From positions 62,714,378 to 62,778,377 of the forward strand of contig OZ010574.1 in the NCBI GenBank assembly GCA_963932145.1: 64,000 bases of DNA. The letters are read 5' to 3'. Shown one piece after another: positions 10,397 through 21,499 of this stretch (positions within the stretch are counted from its first letter, which is position 1; the number at the start of each line of letters is the position of its first letter). The stretch is from Acanthosepion lycidas (taxonomy: Eukaryota; Mollusca; Cephalopoda; Sepiida; Sepiidae). The notes under the pieces were generated by a model, which did not search any database, was not told the DNA's origin, and worked only from the letters and a program-made list of their open reading frames with translations. The position numbers were made by a program, and so were the translations under genes.

Positions 10397-12640
10397 ATAG
10401 CAATGAGTGCAATTTAAGAAAAGGAAAAGAAGAAGAAAAAGAAAAGACACTGTTTAACAATGTTTAAGAATATTTGACAATATATCCGTATTCTTCAACT
10501 TATGTTTAAAAATTGTAGACAAGTATAAAAATATAAAAAATCCAAGTCTTTGTATAAATATCATTTGTCTTGAGAAAAATGTTTGTACTGGTAATTAATG
10601 AAACAAAATGTAACCAGTGTAAATAGAATGTAACTGAAATGTAAGTAACATGATGGGGTGTCCCTCATCTTGAAATTTTTCGTTAGTTAATTATCTACTA
10701 AGAGCAATTAATCAAATAGTTTGGTATAAATATTATGGAACTCTCTTGTCATTTTGTTCATTTCTCCAGGGTGGGACATTAGTAGTTTACATATGCAACT
10801 ACCCTCATGTTTCTTAAGGGCTGAAAAATCAGTAGATTCTGAATATTTTTTCAGAAAGGACAGCTAAAGACTTTTGTGGTTAAAGACTGTTTTTTCTTCT
10901 TCTTTTCTCCAATCATGCTCTTCTCTAAGTATTGAAAAATATTGGAAGAGATACATTTAATAATTCTTCATTTTAAAAATATCAGCAGAGATATTTTATT
11001 ATTTTATGAAGTCGCTTCATGTTGACTGCCCAACAATGATATTAGACTGACTATTATATTTAAACAAAGAGTTTCATCTCAGTAGAAGATATCTGTGGAA
11101 TATATAATAGATTCAAATATTACCTGTTTTTGTGGCTTTTCAAAGTCTCCAGGAAAACCATTTCTCAGTTCAATGGTAAAAGTTTGCTAATTAGAAAAAG
11201 CACTGAAAACTGAAATTTCATTATCTTTCAGGCAATAATTAGATTACAAATAGTTTGTTAATCATCTTAACAAGATGCTTTATTTTATTTTATTTATAAT
11301 TATTTTTAAACATTTTTTGTTACATTTTCATTTTTGTCCGTTCTGTTTATATTTTCTTTTTGAATATTACATCTTACTTTTATGACACCAGGTTTTCTGT
11401 GCACAGGAAAGATTTTGTGTAATATCAGATCTAAAAAAATATTTGATCAAATTTAAAAATGTCCTTTATAGGAAATCATAAATAATAAATATATACATAT
11501 ATGTACTAGCATAAATACACATTTTCTGTGTGCAGGAAAGATTTACAGGAAAATTTTGAGGCGATTTGAAATAGAAGTTAAAGCATAAGACCATTATTAG
11601 ATACTTCAACCGATCAACTTATGAGTCTATCACTAAAATAGCCTTAAACACTTAAAAAAAAAAAGAAACTAGCGATTTCGTTGAAAAATTCATTTATTGA
11701 TAAAAGTTGCTTCAAGGGACCGTCTGAGATTAGGGGTCCTGAAAATTAAGCTTCATTAGTTTCATAGTAGATCCACTGCTGTCTACACTGAGTAACAATG
11801 CAAGACAGGTAATAAGGACATTAAAATGATTTCTTAGTCATACTGGTAGTGAGCTGGTCTCCATAGTTAAAGAAAGAATTAAACTCACTTCATATATCAT
11901 CTTATACTAAGTAAACATGAATATACTACTAAGAAATTATTACATTTAGGCTAATGTCCTTGTAGGGACATTATTATCATAAATAAATAAAAAAAATAAT
12001 AATAATGAAAATTATAATTAAAATAAAATAAAACAATATCATTAAAAATTTGTATAAAATAAATTAGATAAAAAAAGAAAAATAATAAAAATTCTCCCAG
12101 TATGCAACAGAAACTGTTCCTGCCGAAAATACAGACATCCTGCCAAAAGACATTGAATTCAACCTCTTCGCTAAAAATCTTGGGACAATCAACATGTGTC
12201 CCAACTTCTCTCTCTAGGATATTGCTTGTGATAATACAAAGTAACTTCTTCCTTTTATCACATGCAACCTTGAAACATTTCTAATCAAAAATACAGACAC
12301 CAGTACACACATACAAAAAAAAAAATAAATTGTATGATATTAATGTACAATTTAGCATGCCTTCACTGTTATCTCTGTGTATGTTTGTTCCTGTGAAGTA
12401 TGTTTTTACTTCCTGTGAACACGAGGCTATTTCTGCTGCTATGATGTGAGTGACCCCCACATCCTCATCATTCCAGCTGTTATGACCTATGGTCTACTTT
12501 AAGTGCTGCTTGAGCCAAATAAAATCCAAGGAACTTCAAAATGAAGCCTTTATTTAATCTATAGGGATATATTGTTCTTGTTCCACTATTCATGTCTAGG
12601 GATATTTCATATTATTTTTTAAGAGTAGCAGTAAAGCGTT
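10397..12640. other. AT-rich, no gene recognised
   Basis: About 2.2 kb without a recognisable coding stretch. A weak inverted repeat pairs about 11811-11850 with 11930-11970 (AGGACATTA near one end and TTTCTTAGT inside in both). One 60-codon frame at 12102-12284 has no recognised motif. Confidence 0.35.
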
Positions 12641-12649
12641 GGTTCATGA

Positions 12650-12885
12650 ATTTGATGATATAGTAAATGTGTTCAATTCCAGCATCTGGATTGTTGTTTC
12701 ATTGGTTTGATTTTTCATAGTTTATCAACCCTTTGTGGGTTATTTAAAGCTGAAACATATTTTGCATTGTAGAAGGTTGACTACAGTACACAGTGTTTTA
12801 AAGTGGTTCCCTCATCTAATACTAGCCAAGTTCGACACTGCTTAACTTCAGTGATCAAATGAGAACTAGCACCCTGGGCTGGGAA
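12650..12885 (-). repeat. SINE with 5S-rRNA-like head
   Basis: Read on the minus strand, 12779-12885 aligns by eye with much of a metazoan 5S rRNA: GAGAAC near the internal control region, TGATC, GAAGTTAAGCA and the later CTAGTA and GATG segments are in the correct order. The 5' end is eroded. It continues (minus strand) into 12650-12770, a body containing TTTAAATAACCCACAAAG. That body motif recurs without the head near 30562, 49437 and 60575. The arrangement fits a SINE3-type element (5S-derived pol III promoter plus body). A chance 5S pseudogene next to an unrelated repeat is the alternative. Confidence 0.6.
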
Positions 12886-12959
12886 GTAAAGACTTTGACT
12901 CAGTGAAAAAAAAGGTAAATAGTAACTGAGCAAATACTAAATAAGAATAAGAATAAGAA

Positions 12960-13085
12960 ATCCCTAAACACAGACAGCAGAATGAGAACAGTCTATCACC
13001 ATAGATTAAATAGAGGGTTAATTTAAAAATTTCCTGAAGGTTACTCATATCGATAAACACCTGAAGAAAGCTGAAATGTTGTGAT
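12960..13085. repeat. dispersed repeat B, copy 2
   Basis: Direct-orientation relative of 7826-7930, ending with ACACCTGAAGAAAGCTGAAA. Non-coding. Confidence 0.5.
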
Positions 13086-13154
13086 AGTAACATAAAAGGT
13101 CAGGACATTACTCTGAATGTAAATAATGATTATGATGTTGTAATGTAAGCAAAG

Positions 13155-13540
13155 AATCTGTTGAGATTTGGGTGGAAACACCTAACTGATTGCTCTCCCA
13201 ACAACTACAGGGATAATAGGAGGAGAGGGGAAAGAAATAGGGAGTAACAAAAAATAACACACCACAGCAAATTGGGGAACACAATGCCCATGGGACCAAC
13301 TTCACAAGGCACTATGTCTTGCCAACTGCTGACTGTTGTTTTCCCCCAGCTTTTATTGGTATAAGGCATTTTACAAAGACTCAGATTTTGACCAGTTGCA
13401 GAGAAGCCCATATCTAGCTAGACATGCCAAACTGTCTTGCTGCTAATGGGAAAAAAAAAAACAGATGTAATTAGTATTGACAAACATGTCTTCTTTTGCA
13501 TCTGTACTGATACACGTTTGCCACTTTCGATGAGATTGCT
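13155..13540 (+). repeat. dispersed repeat C, copy 1
   Basis: About 385 bp matching 22010-22405 in the same orientation at perhaps 75 percent. Shared blocks are GGAAACACCTAAC, TTGCTCTC, CTTGCCAACTG, TTTTATT, GACATGCCAA and ATGTAA. No open frame is conserved between copies, so the 65- and 68-codon minus-strand frames here are not genes. It may be an LTR or UTR part of an unrecognised retroelement. Confidence 0.65.
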
Positions 13541-13639
13541 TTTGAATGTGCTCATGCCATAAAGAAATTTTTTGCGCATGACACTGAAATCCTTTGAAAA
13601 TGAATTTTCAAATAAAAAATAACGAATTAATATTTCTTA

Positions 13640-14095
13640 AGTTGAATTTCTTAAAATAATAATAATGATGGAAATGTGTTTTAGTGGAGTAACTCATGAT
13701 CGAGGAAAGACAGTTAGAGACAAATGGGACTGAACTATCTTGAGATGTAGAAATGAAATATAAATTAAAATTAAAGTGAATGCTGGATAATTACTGAATG
13801 AAGAACAATGACTTGAAGCAATAAAGATGTGGTTCTGAAGATGGATACTGAAAATACTATGGACACAACATGTGAGCAACAAGGGATTTTTAAAGAACGG
13901 ACAAAAAGGATAATTATAAATACAATAAGAAAGAGAGAGGTGAAATTTCTGGGATGCAAAATAGGGAAAGAGGGCTTCGAGAATTTGACACTCACAGGAC
14001 TATTGATGACAACAAGGCAGAGGGAAACTGAATAATCTACCTAATAAGCTTGTGCAAAAGGATGGCAGATGAGGGAATGGAAAAGATAGAAAAAA
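13640..14095 (+). mobile_element. RTE-like LINE fragment
   Basis: Plus strand. The frame at 13829-14035 ends with IRKREVKFLGCKIGKEGFE and then NLTLTG, matching the C-terminal RKRQLKFLGHIMRKEG block of the family also seen at 7960 and 22690. Upstream pieces are degraded. Sequence after 14035 resembles the CKWMAEQG end. Confidence 0.75.
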
Positions 14096-14403
14096 ATAAA
14101 CACTTTTAAAAGCTACAAAGGAGAGTAATGTGTGGAGAGTCATTATTGCCTATATACTAAAAGGGTTGACTCATAAAAAAAATGATACTTTCATATAAAA
14201 GTCAATCATAATTGCATAATATTATGTTTTATAGAAAACTAGCAGTATAACTCATCTTCAGCCAGGTGTTTCATTACTGGGAATTTTTACTGTTCAATTA
14301 GAGAAGTTTAAGTTTAAAGTCAACCCACCCAAAAAATCAATATTAGTAACAACAATTGGGTGCAAGTAAGAAACATCCCCAAATGGTGCGTTAACGATTT
14401 GAA

Positions 14404-14436
14404 TGTTGGGTGGCCCTGAAAAGAGCTGTTTTTGCG
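14404..14436 (-). promoter_or_regulatory. relict histone mRNA 3' stem-loop
   Basis: On the minus strand the 20-mer at 14407-14426 reads GCTCTTTTCAGGGCCACCCA, which differs at one base from the canonical metazoan histone stem-loop and its ACCCA flank. An A-rich 5' flank is also present, as in real histone 3' ends. The stem keeps most pairs; one outer pair is lost. No histone reading frame was recognised upstream (14437-14600, minus strand), and no clear purine-rich downstream element follows. It looks like a remnant of a replication-dependent histone gene, or a pseudogene whose coding part is gone. Confidence 0.6.
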
Positions 14437-14519
14437 TTCTCAATCTTGCAAGGAAGGAACCTCTCCCATGGACCATCATAATAATATATGATAATTTTTA
14501 TTTATAAAGGACATGCTCT

Positions 14520-14770
14520 GCCACTTACATAACAGCAAACCAACCATATTCCCTCTGCATTCCATCAGTGAGAAGTAAGTTCCACTCAAACAGCTTCTTT
14601 CTGCTAACCACTGCCTTGTGGAACCAACTCCCAAAAAGATGTTTCCCTGATCACTACAATCTGAACATGTTCAAGGCTAGGGCTAACCATTATCTTACCC
14701 TTCTATCTGCCAAAATTGCCTCCTAATGTAACCTACCTTTCTATCAGGGTGAAATTTACTTTAAAAAATG
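14520..14770 (+). mobile_element. CR1/Jockey-like LINE 3' end
   Basis: Plus strand. Translation by eye gives a broken version of the C-terminal block with F-x-LWNQLP and CFPDHYN, followed by a FK-x-R segment and a short 3' UTR ending TCAGGGTGAAATTTACTTTAA. The same terminal layout appears at 29790-30105 and, in related form, at several other LINE copies. No RT catalytic region is present (5' truncated, typical for LINEs). Confidence 0.65.
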
Positions 14771-15320
14771 AAAAAACAAAACAAACCAAAGGCTAATTAT
14801 ACTTAAACCTCACCTTTAAGGTGGAAAATCAGAGTGACCCTTCCTCATTTCTTAAAGCATGTCTTTGTACTTTAGCAAAATCCCCCAATGGACAATGCTA
14901 AGAGAGAGTAAAGCAATAAGACCTTAGTAGATGGAGGAATAACTGAACACAAGAAGCAACAATCTATTACTTCTGTCAAACAATGGCAATCGACAGAGGA
15001 AGAGGGAAATTACACCCTACCTCAAAAGTTCAGAAAACTAATTGCCTGTTGTGACTTAGGATAGGATTTCCCATCTATGGTCTGGTAAATTTTACTGAGT
15101 TAGGAAAACCACCATATAGGTAGAAGTAGTGAAAAAGAACATCACCTCAAGGCTTTAGAAACCATTTTTTTAAGTGAATCAATTCATCACTTGAATCAAT
15201 CATAGTGAATGGATCTAATTAACATTATCACTAATACTTCTTAATTGTTTAGGCCCACGTAATAATGATCAGGATTGATTTTTATTTTTCTCTAAACCGG
15301 CCCCATCAACTTTGGAAAAT
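14771..15320. other. no feature recognised
   Basis: 550 bp without long frames or visible repeats; GC slightly higher than neighbours. Confidence 0.35.
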
Positions 15321-15325
15321 AAGTA

Positions 15326-15425
15326 CAGTGTAACCCTGATATAAGAGAGTTGTCGGGACCGGAGAAGAAGTCTCTTATATCCGGATTTCTCTTATATCCG
15401 GGTCTTTTATATCCAGGTTACACTG
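15326..15425. mobile_element. 100-bp palindromic pogo-like MITE
   Basis: Begins CAGTGTAACCCTGATATAAG and ends with the inverse (GGTTACACTG), flanked by TA at 15324-15325 and 15426-15427. Internally TCTTATATCCGG is repeated. TA duplication and CAGTGTAAC termini fit the Tc1/mariner/pogo superfamily. A relative lies at 16832-17001. Confidence 0.75.
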
Positions 15426-15429
15426 TAAG

Positions 15430-16376
15430 TCTTCTTTCTCCCCTGTTGTTCTTTGTGACAGTGTATCAGGCTGAGCTAAACAGGTAAATCAAAAAAAGAA
15501 AGGGAAAAGAGAAAAAAAGAATCTATTTTTTTCTTTCACTTTCATCGTCAGGCTTTGAAAGTTACGTAAACTACCGGAACTTGCCGACAGGTATTTTGTA
15601 CCGATGTCGTCTGCGAACTGTTATTACTTACTCACTCACTATGTAATTACCTCTTACTTAATTTAACTTCTTCGATACGATCTGATTTTTTTTGTCAATA
15701 TTTGCTCGAATGCATTCAGTAGCGAAATAAAAACGAAATATTTTTTTAACAACTTTGTGAAATTCCCCTAAGAGTACAAACAACTATTATTATTATTCGG
15801 TGAACAATTTTTTGAACTTCTTTCGTTTTCTGTTTCACTCTATGAAAAAACTATAGCCAAAAAATAAAAGAAAAGAAAAACCAGTTTATTTCTCTTTTTT
15901 GGTGTAAATAGGCCAGAATAAATAAATAAATAAAAAAAAAATAAATTATTTAGGACTAGGAGTTTCCTTATTTGTTTTTTTGCGTGACAATTCCAAATTT
16001 CCTAACATTTTTCAATGAAACAGTTGGATAAATAATTTTAATTCCCAGGTTTAAAACTTTATTTTTTTTTAAGTGAAACTTTTTTTTTCAAAGGTAAAAG
16101 AACGACTTAGGAGAGGTTGTAAAAATCTAATATAGTTTTTGAAAATTTCACTTTCCTCTCTAATCGGATCGATAAACAAAAATTGGTTGTGTTTTTAAGA
16201 GATTTTTGACAGCACATTGAATGAAACAGGACATATTTCTGCCGAAAATAAACTCCAGGCAAAAACTGTAAGTAAGAAAACATTGTTTTTATTTATTTAT
16301 TTTTATAAAGAAAATTTAACTAAAAAAAATTAAAAGTTTTACAAACATTATTTTTGAGTTTGACCGTGGGTAATAA
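15430..16376. other. CpG-bearing, no gene recognised
   Basis: No frame of note. The 15540-15730 part has noticeably more CpG than the flanks (for example GTTACG, ACCGG, GCCGAC, GATGTCGTC). I see no promoter elements I would trust. Confidence 0.35.
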
Positions 16377-16378
16377 TA

Positions 16379-16676
16379 CAGTGCAACCTCGGTTCTCGAA
16401 CGTCTCAAATATCGAACAAATCGGTTTTCGAACAGAAAATTCGAGATGAAAATACCTCGGTTATCGAACAAAATTGCCGAACCGAGTTAATCTGAACGGA
16501 ATAATTTCTGTATCGACTGCCGTTTTGTATACATTCGTGTGTTGTGGCGTGCTTTTCTTTTTCAATTTTTATTGTACTGTGACATTCTTTATCTACATTG
16601 ATTCCTACTGAAAAATAGTTTCGGGTTACGAACGGCCTTCAGGAACGAATTAAATTCGTGAACTGAGGTTCCACAG
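16379..16676. mobile_element. pogo/Tigger-like MITE, 298 bp
   Basis: Termini CAGTGCAACCTCGGTT and AACTGAGGTTCCACAG are inverted, with TA duplications at 16377-16378 and 16677-16678. Internal TCGAAC-type repeats near the 5' end (TTCTCGAACG, ATATCGAAC, TTTTCGAAC) are typical of such ends. No transposase frame, so it depends on a partner elsewhere. Confidence 0.8.
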
Positions 16677-16831
16677 TAGTTGGGGGAAAAAAAGAAAAAA
16701 GCAAGAGTGTATCCTATCCACAAAAATGTGAATTATAAAGAAACCTTATGCTTATCCCGGAATCCGACTCTAAGTTTATATTTTTCTGTTGTTGAAGTGT
16801 TTTTCTGCGTTCTTCTTGCTTGGTAAAAAAT

Positions 16832-17001
16832 GCGTGTAACCCGGATATAAGAGAGTTGTCGGGACCGGAGAAGAAGTCTCTTATCTCCGGGTTTCTCTTA
16901 TGTCCGGGTTTGGTCTATTTTGTTTAGGTAAGTATGGCTCTAATTTGGGACCAGATAAAATCTCTCTTATATCCGGGTTTCTCTTATATCCGGGTTACAC
17001 T
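16832..17001. mobile_element. pogo-like MITE, longer relative of 15326-15425
   Basis: Shares GTGTAACCCGGATATAAGAG and GTCGGGACCGGAGAAG with the 100-bp copy at 15326, but has about 70 bp of extra middle sequence. Ends GGGTTACACTA. The left terminal bases are mutated (GCGTG in place of CAGTG). No protein encoded. Confidence 0.7.
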
Positions 17002-17004
17002 AAA

Positions 17005-18180
17005 AGCTTTTTAAATTAAATGATAATCTTTGTTTTATTGAGTTTTTTGTTACTTTTTAGTTTTTTTTGCATGTTACAATTCTGAGCTGATTTTATTTTT
17101 AAGGTAGAGGAGGTTCAACTAAAAAAAAAAAACCTTGTGCTTTTTTATTTTATAATCACTCAATTGTACACTTTTTTTGTTTGAATTTCTAGTTTTCATA
17201 AAATTAGTTATGGGAGATGGTAATTAAATAAATATAAAAAAAAATTACCATGACTTAAAAGAAAGAAAAAAACAAACAAAAAAAAACATATTCATAATAA
17301 TTTCCATCATTTGTGAATAGTTTTTGAAAGTTTCATTAAAATCCGACAATTATTTTTATTTTTGCAAGATTTTCAAAATGTATGTCTCTTTAAGAAAAAA
17401 ACAAATGGGCTAAAATTTGCTATATTATTTACTAGGACTTTCGCTGATGAAAAGGTTTTTTAATGAAAAGTTAGAGAATGTTCTAAAAAAGACAGAAAAA
17501 TTTTAAAAAAATAATTAAAAATTGCATCGTTCTTTCCTCTTTAGACTTAATAATAGTAAAACAAAAAGACTTTGACGATAAAAATTTGTTTTCGTCAAGT
17601 TTAAGGACGTTTTTTATGCTCTTTTGTAGCGATCTCATGGAAGTGTTTGATTCGATTATTTTATAACTTTTTTTTCATCTACTGTTAATTGATGATATCA
17701 ATTAGATAAAAATTGTGTTAATTAAGAAGTGGTAATTTAGTTAATGGATCTGATGTAGTAAAAATGCTTCGCGTCAACAGAAATGTTGGGAAAAATACCC
17801 AGAGATATAGAGGGTTAAAGAAAGGTTACAGGAAGGGCGGTACCTAAATATTCCCTTAAAAGGAAGAAAAATTATCAAAAATAATATTTTTTTTTTTTTT
17901 TGTGAATAAATATTAATTTCTCTGGATGCCAAAAAGACCGCAACTTAAAGAAATTTTGAATAGCTACACGAAAAAATAATTCAACAATATACATCCACGG
18001 TACTAGGGTCAAAAAATGCGGAAAGTCTTCTCAGCTTCAATCTATGTTATTGAGAGGATAGGAGGGATTAGTTGATTTCGGTGTATTTTCGCCTTTTGAA
18101 ACGATAGGAAAATGCACAGAGTTTATACAAAAAAATAAATAGGTAAATTTGCAGATAACTTTTTCCACCTTTATCCTTTC
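17005..18180. other. AT-rich, no feature recognised
   Basis: Low-complexity A and T runs, no open frame of note, no repeat partner seen in the window. Confidence 0.35.
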
Positions 18181-18184
18181 TTGT

Positions 18185-18790
18185 GTTTGGTAAATTTGCA
18201 GACAATGCCCAAGTGACCAATTAAAAAAAAAATGTATTATTCTTGGTGTAAAAAAGCCTGATTATTACAAAAATAGCAATAAAAATTGAGGAAACTCTAC
18301 CGTTTAGGTAGAAGAAAGAAATTACCAATCTTATTTTGGTCCCGCGTACAGTCTGCCCTCCATTACTGCGCGAAAGTTTACCCACTGGAACGCACAGATA
18401 ATGTCCTTGTGATAAATTTTAAAAAATCATTATTCCTGTTGTAAAAAAAAAGCCTGACTATTACAAAAATATTAATATTAATAAAAATTGAGCAAAGGCT
18501 ACCTTTTTAGGAGGTATTTCCAATCTTAATTCATTGGGTCCTGGATACAGCTTGGCCACCCGCTATATTTCTGTTCCGTGAAGTCAATCCATCACCGTAC
18601 CGAGCGCCCTGACTGACGCGGCTAAGTTGTACCTGGAACCCAACTAATATTGGGAATATCTCCTAAAACGGTAGAGTTTTCTCAATTCTTATTGTTATTT
18701 TTGTAATAATCAAGCTTTTTTACACCAGAAATAATGCGTTTTTTAAAAATTGGTCACTGGGGCATTATCTGCAAATTTACTAATAAATCT
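18185..18790. repeat. tripled repeat D, two direct and one inverted copy
   Basis: Copies at about 18185-18345 (+), 18395-18545 (+) and 18640-18785 (inverted), each about 150 bp. Shared landmarks: AAATTTGCAGA, GTGACCAATT, TGGTGTAAAAAAGC, TTATTACAAAAATA, AACTCTACCGTTT. The first and third form an inverted pair around the second. The 90 bp between the second and third is unusually CpG-rich for the window. No coding capacity. Possibly a composite MITE or a rearranged non-autonomous element. Confidence 0.65.
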
Positions 18791-18919
18791 TTATATAACA
18801 CAACAATACAGAAGGATAAGGTGAAAGTTGAAGTTTCAAGAGTTGAAGTGTAAAAGTCCTAGTGTATAAAAAGAGATTGAGAAATAGAGAAAGAATCTGG
18901 GTTGAAGTAGATATGTATT

Positions 18920-19700
18920 TATGTGTGGAAGATTCCACATTTGCTGGTTACACACCATTGGAAAATGCACTCTTCCCCTGTGGAAATTACCACCATTACA
19001 TATGCACAGTATATAGAAATCATGCTACAAGCATTCATTAGTTGATCTCCTCAAAACTAGCTTGCTGATTGGTCAGTTCTGACCAATCAGATATCCTGCA
19101 CGCAAAGAATGAAATTTCCCGTATTTTCGATCTGAGCCTCTCACGTGATACACAGCCATATATAAACAAAGCACAAATAGGCTCCCTCGTGTTTCTTTTC
19201 ATCCATCTTCTCCTTGCTGCCAAGATGTAATCTCCAAGAACTCCCGTCTTAACCATGCGGTCAGACGTTAAAGACCATTACCAACATTCATGCAAGTATG
19301 AACTCTAAAATCTCTTCTGAACTCTTACCAAGGTTTACAACTCACATTTCCTAACATGCTAAAGGAACTTTGTTCTTCTAAACTACAGTTTAATAATTAC
19401 CTCTTCTTTATGAGCTCAAGTACAAATATTTCCAAATCTAAGAGACATAACTCTATCACACCCTCAGCTTATATGCTTGTACACCAAACTAAACACTAAT
19501 AAATTCAATTGTTATGTTTTGAAATCATTACATTCTGTTTTGTATTTTACACTATGTGCTATTTACAACAAATATAAATTGCATTGCGTCCACGCATTGT
19601 CCTTAATCCCGCTTTTCCTAGCCAAAGTTATATATATGTAGTACATACCCTTACATAATGGTGACAACCCGCTACAATATTGGTAACCCCGTCGCTACAT
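18920..19700 (+). mobile_element. LTR-like sequence (solo LTR candidate)
   Basis: Holds a plausible promoter-terminator arrangement: a TATA motif (CATATATAAACA, about 19152-19163), a C/T-rich start region with CTTTTCATCC, AATAAATTC as poly(A) signal near 19498, then near 19670-19700 TTGGTAACCCCGTC, resembling the TGGT-start primer-binding region next to many LTRs. Boundaries and target duplication were not resolved and no gag or pol follows, so a solo LTR is inferred. The 72-codon minus-strand frame at 19038-19256 lacks recognised motifs. Confidence 0.35.
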
Positions 19701-19974
19701 ATGTATACATATGTATATATAATAGCCGCTGCTTGACCATGTGGAGAAGGAAAGTAGGTTTGTTTCCAATATAGCAAGGAATGTAAGCTAGTTGTGCAAA
19801 TGTAGCATTTCTCCTCTGGGTATCTCTGGATATTTTATGATGACTGCAACATTAGAGAATGGACAAATTAATTTATCAACTCATTTTTGTTTGATTTTCC
19901 ATCTGTTTATTTTATACATCTATAGATCTACTTTGTAAAGGGCTGCTTATTTCACATTGATTTGCACCCTTATA

Positions 19975-20018
19975 TCTCGATTGTGAAGCTTTCTGATTGG
20001 TTGGTCAAACTATTTTTA
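19975..20018. repeat. left flanking direct repeat of a LINE
   Basis: About 42 bp including AGCTTTCTGATTGGTTGGT, repeated near 21454-21497 on the other side of the LINE at 20040-21450 with about seven differences. Either an old, long target duplication or two copies of a pre-existing repeat. Confidence 0.5.
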
Positions 20019-20039
20019 GAAATTTTGATCTGGTTTATT

Positions 20040-21450
20040 TCTCTTCTTTTTTTCACAAAGGGTTACAGGGTGTGGACAAATTAGGAACAGAGACATTAGT
20101 AATGAGGAGAAAGAGAAAATAGCAGTCAGGAGGAAAGTAGATAGCGATTGACATTGCATTTAAATTTTTGCAGATTAAAGTTGGTTGGAAAGCATAGAGC
20201 CTGGAGGAAGTTGCACAAGCTAGAAGTGCAAGATAAGAAAATGTTAGTTATGGTTATATCTAGCTCACTCAACTATAAATTGATGAGATCTCACTACCAG
20301 TGTAGCATTGTGCTTAAATTCCAGATAAATAGCTGGGGCACTGAATCATATATGGCAGCAATATTCTAAGCATGAATGAATAGTAGACATAGATATGCAA
20401 GATAAATTCCGTAGAGAACAATAGTCTCAGCTGACACAGTGAACTGACTTTCTTAGCAGCTGATCTAGTGATGGATTCAGTATTGTCTTTCTGCCTTATG
20501 TCAGCTGAGAATATTAGCCTGAGAAAGTGCAATGAGTCATTTTCTTGAAGGATAGCATTAGCCGTGCTGATGGATGGCAGAGAGGGGTCACTCAAGTGAT
20601 TAATGGAGAGAAGTTTAGTTTTGTTGGCGTTAAAATTAATAACCTATCTTTTGCTCCAGTTAATGGCATCTTGAGGTAAATGGTTGGAGTAAATGGTTGT
20701 ATCAGCAGCATAGATAGCAAGTTGAGTGCTGATGTCATCGCAAAGGTCATTAATGAAGATTAAAAACAGTGTATGACCAAAGATGGAGCCCTGCGGGACA
20801 CCCGTGTTAGTATGAAAGAATATAGATGACTAACTGTGCAGGACATCTTCCATTTCACGATTTGATAGGAATGATTGGATTAGCTCAAAAACGTGCTCAG
20901 AGATACCATAGCTTTTCAGCTTGTGGAGAAGGCCTGAATGTCAGACCCTGTCAAAGGCTTTCGAGATGTCTAACACTACAGGCTGGGCTTTGCCATTTTT
21001 ATCTAGAGCATGATAGACTTTTTCCACAATTATTGTTAGTACATCAGCAGTTGGAAAAATACAAGCTGTATTGCTTGTGTTATAAAAGGCCTTGTAATAT
21101 GTTGACAAACCAATTCAGCATTGATTAGGGCCTCTAAAATTTTCCCAAAAAGAGGCAGAAGGCTGATAGTTGGATGAGTCAGACGGCTCATCAGGTTTCC
21201 TAAAAACTGGAACAACAGATGATGACTTCCAGCAAGCAGAAAGCATTTATTATACTGTTTAAAGAGAACAGGAGTTAGTTCGAGAGCACGCTTCTTAATA
21301 CAGGGATACCTTAATCACAGGGATGCCATTGGGTCCACATGCTTTGTGGAGATTAAGGTTAGAGATGCTAGCAGGGACCATGCAAGGGGTTATATGCATA
21401 TCACTCAGCAGAGAATCAATTCTAGGTGGTAAGTTAGGCAGAAATTCTTA
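20040..21450 (-). mobile_element. CR1/Jockey-like LINE RT pseudogene
   Basis: Minus strand, about 1.4 kb. In coding order (high to low coordinate) I can read fragments resembling [47 protein letters not shown] (YADD changed to YAAD), NKTKLLSINHLSDPSLPSI, then GSLCQLRLLFS (frame 20314-20595), and the C-terminal block. Frameshifts and an internal deletion after the YAAD box. It has the same family layout as 61777-63463. Confidence 0.8.
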
Positions 21451-21453
21451 CAT

Positions 21454-21497
21454 TCTGATTGTAAAAGCTTTCTGATTGGTTGGTTGAACTATGGATT
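21454..21497. repeat. right flanking direct repeat of a LINE
   Basis: Partner of 19975-20018; contains AGCTTTCTGATTGGTTGGT followed by TGAACTAT. Confidence 0.5.
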
Positions 21498-21499
21498 TG

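Noticed and set aside
13108..13411. Two overlapping minus-strand frames in repeat C
   Set aside because: The frames are not conserved in the second copy of the repeat.
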